This document shows positions 55,740-64,000 of a DNA stretch of 64,000 nucleotides, in pieces. The stretch is from Gigaspora rosea. Its lineage: Eukaryota > Glomeromycota > Glomeromycetes > Diversisporales > Gigasporaceae. The DNA is taken from the NCBI GenBank assembly GCA_003550325.1, contig QKWP01001149.1:99877-163876 (forward strand), in the 5' to 3' direction. A model generated the notes under the pieces. That model was not told the DNA's origin, searched no databases, and saw nothing but the letters and a program-made list of their open reading frames with translations. Positions within the stretch are counted from its first letter, which is position 1; each line of letters begins with the position of its first letter. The position numbers and the translations under genes were made by a program.

Positions 55740-56505
55740 AATAGGATTGCAAATACAAAAAATACATATGCGATGTAACCATAAATATAAAATAAAATGC
55801 AATGTAAAATACAAAAATAGCATGAATTATTAATTTATTTTATATGCAGATCATGGAAAAGCATTGGACAATATACAATTCTTTATAATTTATTAAAGAA
55901 ATACTATATAATAAAATAAAAATCTATATCGATCTTAGGATTCTGTAATTAAATTTTTACGATTTTAGGTTGGTTAAAGTTCTCTCTTTGAGAGGATTAT
56001 TTTGGTGGTCAGGTCAAGAAATTGATTAAACAATAACTAGTGGCATGCACAATATAGATATTCATTAGTTGGCTAATTAGATGATAAATTGGCTAACAAT
56101 GAATGTAAGGAATGGAAATGTTCTGGTATACAATTATTCAGCAGAAAGTACTAACCTATAATTTTTCAAAGAAAAAACGAATAAAAACTAAATACTTTAA
56201 TATCTCTATAAATTTTGGCAAGGAATGACTTGATGGTGTTCGGCCAAAAAATGTTGGCCGGTCGACCTGCCCGAACTTTTTTAGGATCAACCCATCCCAT
56301 GATATTTGCATCGGCCAGTATATAGTGTATATGTACATATAAGGTCAAGTTAAATTCGTATGGGTAAAATTTAATACCAAAGTATCACTCATGTATTGTA
56401 CCACTATAAAATATCCAGAAATTTTGCGATAGGCTTAATTTGTATAAATATTTCTTGGCAATGCATTTACATTTCAATATTTATCAATATTAATCTAATT
56501 GGTAC
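55740..56505 (+). repeat. Orphan copy of the P450 upstream segment
   Basis: Matches 27400-28000 and 42000-42660, including GATTGCAAATACAAAAAATA, the ACCACTATAAAATATC block and TCAATATTTATCAATATTAA. No P450 exon follows within the window; fold-back, SINE and palindrome sequences occupy its place. Confidence 0.7.
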
Positions 56506-56507
56506 AC

Positions 56508-57131
56508 TCCCTCTGACATTGATCACCGGAATTTTGATAATTACGTTACCTACTGACGATTGTAGCCAAATATACAACTTTTTTTTAATGAGAAAATTAA
56601 ACTTGGCGTAGTAAGTAAAGTTGTACAGAATAATGATTTGCATATACTCTAAAATTTTAGATAAAATTTTATTTAGTCGTATTTAGCATTTTTGATCAAA
56701 AAAACGAAAATTAAAAAAATTTTTATTAGATTGACGCATTTTAAAACCTTATTATAAATAATACTTGGTTTTAAAATATGATATTCTCCATACCTAAAAG
56801 CATATATGATTAAATTTTCATAGAGTAATTCAAAAAAATTCTCATAAAATATTGAGTTTAATTAAAAATTTTGATAAATAAAAAAGCTGCAATTTTCGTA
56901 CCTTAAAATTTGGCATAATTAACTGTTATAAATTTTTATTAAAACTCTCCCAAAATAAAGTATTTAAGTATTTATTATTTAATACATATATGATTATTTT
57001 TTTTAAGCTATTCTAATACAAATTTTATAATGTTCTACTATATCGAATTTTAAGGTACGAAAATTGCAGCTTTTTTATTTGTCAAAACTCAATATTTTAG
57101 AGAACTTTTGTGAACTGCTCTATGAAAATTT
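56508..57131. mobile_element. Truncated copy of the fold-back element
   Basis: The left arm, the loop and the start of the right arm match 42678-43320. The match stops at an (AT)n tract at 57135-57155, beyond which unrelated DNA begins. Confidence 0.7.
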
Positions 57132-57174
57132 AATTATATATATATATATATATATTTTTTATAATATAAACACC

Positions 57175-57620
57175 CTTTATAGAGACGCTCAATGGCGTAC
57201 TTTATTCAATTTAACTTTTATTACATTTATATTACAATTCTTCGCCGAACAGATAACCCATGTTTCATTAAGTCTGTCATATGACAGCCCGGGTCCCTAC
57301 CCCGCGGTGTAGGACCTACTTTATCTAGGTTCGCAGTTCTCTAACTTCACATGACCCATCAGCCGGATCGTAATTTTTTCAAATATCTTTTTAAACTTTA
57401 ACCGGGCTTCCTCAATGTTTACGTCATTTCTTGACGGATTATGCCTTATCTGGTTATCCCGACTCTGTGGCTATGCCGGTGACTGCTTTCTTCGTATGAA
57501 TCTTGTTCTTTTCTTCTTTTTATGGAACTCCCCTCAAAGATCATATCCAATCGTGGTCCTGACAGAGTTTTCGTCGCCCTTTGAACTTGAACCCGCGACC
57601 TTGCGATTGCAGACTGGTCT
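57175..57620 (-). mobile_element. SINE-like element with tRNA T-arm box B
   Basis: On minus, GGTCGCGGGTTCAAGTTC (about 57583-57600) is an excellent tRNA T-arm/box B. A body of about 400 bp includes a block related to the SINE at 39790-40222. The expected box A side is where the palindrome at 57611 starts, so the head appears to have been truncated by it. Confidence 0.5.
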
Positions 57621-58182
57621 GAGTCCGAATATATTTATATGTATTTTTTGGCGCTGAACAAGTTTACTTAGTGCATTTGTTAGAATAAATTAGTAAAATT
57701 TTATGAATCATAAGATTTTATAGAATTTTATTAATAAAATTTTATAAAATCTTATAATTCACAAATATTTATTAATTAATTCTAACAAAATGCACTAAGT
57801 AAACTTGTTCAGCACCTAAAAAAACATTAAATCGGCAGGGTTGTTTTTATTTTACTTGAAATTTGGAGAAAAGATGCATAATTTTGGATTTTTGATCAAA
57901 AAAGTCAAATTTAAGCATCTTTTCTCCAAATTTCAAGTAAAATAAAAACAACCCTGCCGATTTAATGTATTTTTAGGTGCTGAACAAGTTTACTTAGTGC
58001 ATTTTGTTAGAATTAATTAATAAATATTTGTGAATTATAAGATTTTATAAAATTTTATTAATAAAATTCTATAAAATCTTATGATTCATAAAATTTTACT
58101 AATTTATTCTAACAAAATGCACTATGTAAACTTGTTCAGAGCCACAAAATACATATAAATATATTCAGACTCAGACCAGTCT
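57611..58182. repeat. 572-bp near-perfect palindrome with two nested hairpins
   Basis: The left half (57611 to about 57896) is almost the exact inverse of the right half (about 57897-58182), with the centre at TTTTTGATCAAAAAAG. Each half contains its own inverted repeat: AACAAGTTTACTTAGTGCAT with its complement (57658-57812 and about 57979-58134). The DNA can therefore fold as a single long hairpin or as two smaller ones. The outer ends AGACTGGTCTGAGTC / GACTCAGACCAGTCT border a GGACC-rich tract. No coding sequence. Confidence 0.85.
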
Positions 58183-58183
58183 G

Positions 58184-58325
58184 CAGACTTCGGACCAGAC
58201 CCGGACCGGACTCATAGTTGAGTCTGAGTCTGGTCTGAAGTCTAAGATTAGTAAAATTTAGAGTCTGAGTCTGGTCTGATCCCGGACCGGACCCGGACCA
58301 GACCAGACCCGGACCGGACCTAGGA
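58184..58325. repeat. GC-rich GGACC/GAGTCTGGTCTG tract
   Basis: Alternating words CCCGGACCGGAC, GGACCAGACC and GAGTCTGAGTCTGGTCTG. Strong contrast with the AT-rich neighbourhood and full of short palindromes. Confidence 0.75.
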
Positions 58326-58334
58326 GCACTATAA

Positions 58335-58905
58335 AATGGTTACTTGATTAATACGAATCTGAAAGCGACATAAATTGGATGTCCTTACCACTATAAAATT
58401 TATTGTTCAATCATGGAGAGAGGTATCATCAGAAACAATACGAAATTGCTATAAGCATACAGAAATTCTTCCAGTTGTTCAAGATGATGAGGTTACCTAT
58501 GATAATGATGACGATGACAACGACAATAATGATATGATAAAGAAATTATATAATAATGTAGAAATGCTTAATTTTCAAAATGTGATGAATCTAGACAAAT
58601 ATATTAATTATTCAAAAAATATATATATAAATGGAATACTAAGCGATCAGAAAATTGTAAACCAATTCACAAACCCAGATCCTGAACTGCTGAAGATAAT
58701 GATGATGAGGAGGATAATAGTATAGATTACCCAAGTTAGTCACAAAGAAGCATCAGATGCTATACGTTTATTAGAATTATATCTCATACAACAGGACTTA
58801 GTGACGTAGCTCATACAGAATGACACAGCTTTATTGAAATTGTCTGGGCTAGTAAGGAAATTCTGGAATGCTTCATTCAAGTAGCTAATCATAGAAACTT
58901 TCTTT
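58335..58905 (+). pseudogene. pogo/Tigger-like transposase, C-terminal remnant
   Basis: WLLD, a stop, then YESESDINW leads after a frameshift to the open frame 58375-58725: TIKFIVQSWREVSSETIRNC, then KHTEILPVVQDDEV and an Asp/Asn-rich acidic stretch. This is the segment that follows the DDE domain in pogo/Tigger (DDE_1) transposases, where SW-x-V-x2-x-TI-x-NC-(W/F)-x-x-(T/A)GIL is typical. A second shift near 58690 reaches VSHKEASDAIRLLELYLIQQ and NDTALLKLSGLVRKF, the usual C-terminus. Stops and shifts make it non-functional. The N-terminal DNA-binding and catalytic parts are absent; the palindrome and GGACC tract start where they would be. Confidence 0.65.
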
Positions 58906-59690
58906 GAGCCAGCCATGTAAAGTACGTATATGATAAAATATTCTTTTGAACATTAAAACCAAACCTTCATTTAATGCTCTTTTTCTATCTTCGAAACCCC
59001 TAAATTAAGCAACTAAAACATCTATTTTTAAAAAAAAGTCAAATAAAAGCACTAGAAATGATAATTGCTCAAATTAAAAAAGTAAAAAAAAAACTCTCTT
59101 CAAAAACTATACTTAGCTTGTCTAATTTAAACATCATTTTGAACCTTACTATAACTTAAGTTCTATGTAGAATCTATTACAGTAAAACAATGACAATTCG
59201 TTTAGTATTTTTTTCCATAATTAAAAATGAATTTAAACTCAAACAATATATGTATTTATGATAGAGTTAGATTTACTGTACTTTCATTTTTCTTATAAAA
59301 TTTTAATAAAATATAGATCATACAATTTGAATATAAAGTACTAGTAGTTTGTTTAAAGGCAATAACATGTTCAATACGTATTACACAAATTAATTAAAGC
59401 TAGGTGCTAATAAACTTTCAGATCTTTGATTTCGACGGATAAATCTACTTTTTTTATAAAATACTAGTTGAAAAAAAACTTGATCAATAAGATTCACTTT
59501 AAACATATTACAAAATGAATAAAAATTTTTAACCAAAAGCTTAAAATATTATTGGTCGATAATTCTAGCATGTGATTTTGTAATGCTATTGGTTAATTCC
59601 CTAAATGCAACCTTCCCTAAATGCATACTCCAGAGGTAGTCCCAACGGTATGCATTTAGAGGGGTTAACTGTAAATAATAATACTATAAA
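58906..59690. other. AT-rich intergenic, no gene seen
   Basis: A small block at 59595-59655 with CTAAATGCA words in both orientations (CCTAAATGCATACTCC / GGTATGCATTTAGAGG) may be a short MITE. Otherwise nothing. Confidence 0.45.
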
Positions 59691-59699
59691 TATGGCACA

Positions 59700-61700
59700 A
59701 CGAGAAATATCATATGTTAAAAATCAATTTTTCTATCAAAATCATAGTATTCAGTAAGAGATTGATAATATTAAACTATATTTTCAAAGCCTAGTTACAA
59801 TAGCACCTACAATAAATGGCATGTAAATTATCTTAATATAATATCTGATACAGGAAATAGACTAGAACAAATTGTACTAGAAATATATTTACAAGCAAAT
59901 ATATGTGCAAACAATACAGAAAACCAAGTAGCAGATTTACAGACCAAGCTAATAAATTTGCAAACCCAGTTAGCCAATTCTCAAACCCAGTTTGCTGATT
60001 CTCAAACCTAGTTAGCTATGCTTCAAAATGACTACAATTTTTTTCACTGGACTTATAAGGCCCACAAAACACAAATAATATATTTAAATCTCGAGAACTT
60101 GATAGTCAAATTACTATCTATACACAAAAAAGGCAGATATCAGAATTACTTTTAGAAAGATTTGCATTAAAATTTAAAATCAGACAAACATATTAGCAAC
60201 TACAAGATTGCAAAAAAGATAGAGTAAATTACTATACATCTTTTAAATCTTATAGCAAATCAATACAATAAATAGAAAAATAAATGCAAGACTATAAAAA
60301 ATAAGTGGAATAGAAATTACTTGAAATGAAATTTCTTTCTAGAATGTTCTTTTAGCCATAGTTTTTTTCTTTATTTTATTTTATGTACATATAATACTTT
60401 GACAGAAGATTTTCATAAATAGAAAACTCAGGCCTGAAATTCTAAACAATTAATTAATAATTTAAATCAACAAATTTTTGTGCTACAGAATAACCTACCA
60501 AATATACAACAAATAGGAATAGCAGAATATGAACCTCAGAATTTTCATAGTTATTCTACTAAAGATTCAAAAGAATTTATTGATGATTTTTAATTATATT
60601 TTATATCAGCAGGAATCAATATACCTGGCAGACATGCTGATAGGGTTCATATTCACAGATTTTTTGAAATATGGCTTAAAAGAGATGCTAAAGATTGGTA
60701 TAAAAGAAATATCAAAAGAAAAAACTAGGAATTATGAAATTTACTAGATAATACTGGTCAAGCCAATTTACTAGCCATCCTGTCAAATAGGAGCACAAAG
60801 CTTAAATCAAGCAAATGGTCAAGCAAATAATGTTGTAATTACAGCACACAAAGCATTTGATAAAGATTAGTCTTTTGCAAATAAATGTTCAACTGACTGA
60901 TTACCCAATGCAACAAATGCTAATACAGAAGCTAGTATAGTTGTATCAGGAATTTGCTTTGGGCAAGTATTATATTGGTTTAAAACCAATTATTCTACAG
61001 TTACTACAAAAAAACAGTGAACACCTTTTGGTTCAACTCTTCAAGGAAGTGATCCAGTTGGTTATTTATATTCAAAATTATGCAGATTGGCAAGACTTGC
61101 AAGAATAGATGAACAACAAATTTGATTACAATTTCTTTGTAGCCTTTTTCCAAATGATCAATTTGAGATTTGATGTATTGGAATTAACAAAACTATAAAT
61201 GATTTAATTATACAACTTGAAAAAATTGAAATGTATAAAGCTGAACAATTATCTGAAGCATATTTTACTCCAAATCCCTCTATAGAGTAATAACAGCAAT
61301 TTTATTCTAATGTGGATATTAATAAGCTTGTAAAAGAATAAATAGCTTCTAGAGAAAAACAAAGCTAGCTTCAGAAAAGCACTTCTTTGAAGCAAAACCA
61401 AAACAAGCATCTCAAGTTGATCCTAATGCTAAAGTGATTAGACAACTTGTAGAAATTATGAAGTGAGCTAAAAAGACTTTAGCTAAGGAGCCTGGTCCCA
61501 CTAAGAAAAAAGCAAACATGATTTATATAGATCACTTCTTAGATGAAAATTTAAAAAATAGTTCTAATTCTAATCCTAGTAGGTTTCATAATAATGTTGA
61601 TTCCATTGAAGATATATGTAATTATTAGAAGATCTTTATATCAATCAGACTAAAATCACTAAAGCTATAAAAAAGATTTTTAGCAAGCCTATATACGTAT
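59700..61700 (+). pseudogene. Mutated retroelement gag-like region
   Basis: A first part reads as a coiled-coil (NTENQVADLQTKLINLQTQL, SQTQFADSQT; about 59915-60010). A second part reads STKDSKEFIDDF, a stop, YFISAGINIPGRHADRVHIH (about 60550-60650) and RFFEIWLKRDAKDWYK, as in gag capsid segments of Ty3-type elements. A third reads LARIDEQQIRLQFLCSLFP (about 61100-61150). Stops fall at CAA/CAG- and TGG-like positions. No zinc knuckle or protease can be read with confidence. Possibly the same element type as the integrase at 35.2-37.1 kb. Confidence 0.5.
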
Positions 61701-62289
61701 AGTTTTAGTCAATAATTTTGACTGTTTTAGTGTTAATCTCAAAGATAAAAGTAAAAACACCATATTTAAAAATATTTACCTTTACTTTCTAATGAAATTC
61801 AACTTTTTTCTTCTATTGTATAATTATTTATATTCACTTTATTAAAAACTATATAAGTTTCTGAGCCTGTCTTATCAGTTACCCTTCCTCATTCTTCAAA
61901 TTAAAAAGCCTTACAATTCTTTGAAAATGTTCTTCGTTCTTGAAATAAAATAAAAAATGTTTTTGAAACAGGGAAATTCTATTAATTTGATACCTTGAGT
62001 AGAACAGTGAAAGGTCAAGTGTTTTCGAACAAGACTTATAAAAGTTGAACAAAATTGTTGAAAGTCAGAAAAAAGAATAATATAAAGAGGATACTGGTTG
62101 TGAAGTAACTGATTGTTTTTGTATTTTTATCTCATGAGCTCTTAAACAACCCTTGTAAATATATGTTTTTGAATAAAAACCTTAATAAAATAAGGATTTT
62201 ATAACAATAAATTTTGTATTAATGTGATCATTGTGATAATTATCTTTGTATTATATTATTAGTATGTTTATCACATTTAAGTAATATTA
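61701..62289. other. AT-rich intergenic, no gene seen
   Basis: Possibly LTR-like (CTTATAAAAGTTGAAC near 62036, AATAAAAACC near 62172), but no paired repeat is visible. Confidence 0.35.
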
Positions 62290-62670
62290 ATTACGAATTT
62301 GTCACATTTAAGTGATCTGCAAATGAGCCAAATCTGCTTATATGCAAGTTTTTCAATTTTTTTTTAAATTCTAAGTGTGCCAATTATACTATTTTTGCCA
62401 TTTAATTTTTTCTCTGATGCCACCCGATATGCTTTAATCTTCTGGATTTACTGATAGGTCTGATAAAAAAAAACAAAAATTTCTAATTCCATGTTATGCA
62501 AACTGAAGAATTAACTTTGATGACCTTAAATATGAACATGAACTATTAATTTAGGCCATGCAAAGTTTTTTTTTTTTAAAAAAAAAAAACTGACCTGCTG
62601 ACCAAAATTTTGAAACCCCAAGTTATGCAAAATGAAAAATTAATTTTGCATAGCCTTATATTTATAAAAT
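62290..62670 (-). repeat. Paralogue of the 48290-48990 repeat (empty site)
   Basis: The reverse complement matches the 48-kb repeat without its MITE; the unoccupied target ATTAATTTA is at 62545-62553. It contains a T12/A12 block near 62565-62590. Confidence 0.65.
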
Positions 62671-62706
62671 ATAAACTATATAATTTACATAAGGATTTTA
62701 AAAAAT

Positions 62707-64000
62707 GGTGCACCTGCACTACAGTGCACTCCTGGGTAACCCCAGATAACCTCAGAACACGTGACAATGCCGCACTCCGGATCACATGATCGATGTAATC
62801 AACAGTTACGATTTTTTTTAATTTATTAAAAATTTTACTTATGCAAGAATTATATTTTATAGTGATTAATAGAGATTAATTTATTACACTTGCACAGCAT
62901 GATACAACAATTATGTCATACTAAAAAACTATCTAATATACCCTACCTACCCTAACATATAACCCAAGCAAAAACAAAGCTATGCCTACACGTAAATATA
63001 AATTCTTATACGCCACTTTGTTATACTCAGTACAGCTTGTATTGCTGAGCATAGCGAAGCAACACAGACAGGGCTTGCTTCGCTCACCCTGTAGTCCCTT
63101 CGCTTCAGCTGTCGCCTCTGCTTCACTCACTTTCCTAAATATTCGATACAACCACAACTACTCTAACTTACCCTAACCCTAGCTCCAAAATGCCTTTACA
63201 AACAGAGAAAAAAAAAAGGAAGTATTAGTAAATGGTTCAAAAGCTAGAAAACAAAAAAACAACAAAGAATGAAATAACATGCCCCGGAATAACCAAGAAA
63301 GTCCAAAAACTGTCATACTTCCCAAATACGTCCACTAACCAGAACAAAGAAACTATATGCCCTGGAATAACCAAGAAAGTCCAAAACCCGTCATACTTCT
63401 CAAATACGTCCACTAACCAGAACAAAAAAACTATACACACCAAGTCGCTCTAAACAAGACAGAAAAAAAGCATTAGAAATAGACACAAACTAGAAAACAA
63501 AAACAACTAATAAAAACTACCCTAACCCTATCCATAACTAAAACAACTTACCCTAACCCCACTCCAACCTAAATAAGCGCGCCACATAACCAAAATCATG
63601 TCGGCAACAAACAAAGCCAATTCATACCAACGACACCGAAAGTATGGTACAACTAGCGAATTACGGCATAAAGCGCCAAAACAAACAATACAAAACAAGT
63701 GGCAAAGCGGCAAAGCAAATGACAAAAAGCACAGCACCTAAATGATGGATTCACACCAAGACAACGACACCAAAGCAACGACACCAAAGCGATGATACCG
63801 AGCAACGATACCCAAGGACGACAACAGCGATGACACTACAAAACTTGACAAACTAGTACAGAAAAAAAAAGTAAACGTTAGTACAGTACAAAAAAAAAAG
63901 TAAATGTTAGTATGTAGTACAAAAAAAATAGTGATCATCAATGATCACTGATTGTATATATACCCCGTAATCAGGGGTGCACCATGGTGCAGAGTGCACC
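62707..64000. mobile_element. Element with GGTGCAC inverted ends reaching the window edge
   Basis: GGTGCACCTGCACTACAGTG at 62707 pairs with the last bases of the window, whose complement begins GGTGCACTCTGCACCATGGT. Between them is less AT-rich DNA with CCCTAACCCTA motifs (63170, 63520, 63550), a 76-79 bp tandem pair and ACGACACCAAAGC words. The right TSD is outside the window. No transposase is recognised. The small open frames here are not supported. Confidence 0.5.
63282..63437 (+). repeat. Tandem pair of about 77 bp
   Basis: The unit beginning TGCCC[CT]GGAATAACCAAGAA and ending with AACTATA occurs twice. Both strands remain open through it, which explains the frames 63232-63453 and 63237-63443. 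Confidence 0.8.

Noticed and set aside
56156-56348. Two 60-codon minus frames near the orphan duplicate (similar ones at 42299-42557)
   Set aside because: Lie in the duplicated P450 upstream DNA; their lengths and phases differ between copies.
63232-63453. Pair of overlapping frames on both strands
   Set aside because: Explained by the 77-bp tandem pair; no family resemblance.

Overview
This looks like nuclear DNA of a repeat-rich eukaryote, most likely a fungus. The window is very AT-rich, with spliceosomal introns of about 75-85 nt (GT...AG) and no prokaryotic operon structure. It carries a small P450 family and many transposon remnants. The repetitive protein families (a MULE-like gene with a HxYPPP motif, a LINE of the RT/zf-RVT type, a multi-exon gene with a terminal Cys/His finger) resemble families I associate with arbuscular mycorrhizal fungi (Glomeromycotina, e.g. 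Rhizophagus). That assignment is recall plus inference, not a search result.

The only intact-looking genes are three paralogous class-II cytochrome P450 genes, all on + and all with the same six-exon structure: copy A (4207-6085, 493 aa), copy B (28218-30098, 493 aa) and copy C (43859-45734, 492 aa). They lie in a segmental duplication that includes upstream and downstream DNA. A fourth copy of the upstream part (about 55740-56505) has no P450 behind it. It is cut by a fold-back element, a SINE and a 572-bp palindrome.

Layout. 0-4 kb: a hAT-like element with a perfect 8-bp target-site duplication (TSD) and a smaller CT-cored one. 4-6 kb: P450 A. 7-12.4 kb: MITEs, an inverted pair of CT-cored hAT-like elements and a TA-flanked element. 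12.5-18.1 kb (minus): a decayed MULE-like gene carrying a micro-inversion, a 9-bp-TSD MITE, and a LINE with a 13-bp TSD and poly(A); the LINE is itself split by a 296-bp MITE. 18-23 kb: minisatellites and telomere-like motifs. 23-25.8 kb (minus): a decayed multi-exon gene ending in a Cys/His finger. 26-28 kb: Harbinger-like MITE and P450 B upstream DNA. 28-30 kb: P450 B. 31-34 kb: two hAT-like elements nearly back to back. 35-39 kb: a mutated Ty3/Gypsy integrase, a possible LTR, nested MITEs and T-rich minisatellites. 39.8-40.7 kb: a tRNA-like SINE and an exon split by a MITE. 41-46 kb: duplicated DNA, a 0.93-kb fold-back element and P450 C. 46-57 kb: repeats, including MITEs with empty-site paralogues and a tandem array at 52-53.4 kb. 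57-62 kb: SINE, palindrome, pogo/Tigger transposase tail and a retroelement gag remnant. 62.7-64 kb: an element whose second inverted repeat ends exactly at the window edge.

The main story is a layered transposon record. Many non-autonomous DNA elements can be delimited to the base by their TSDs, and in several cases removing them restores an older reading frame or matches an empty-site paralogue. Old coding sequences mostly die by TGG to TAG/TGA and CGA/CAA/CAG to TGA/TAA/TAG changes, a C-to-T / G-to-A pattern like RIP or methyl-cytosine deamination. No tRNA or rRNA gene, CRISPR array or clear origin is visible.
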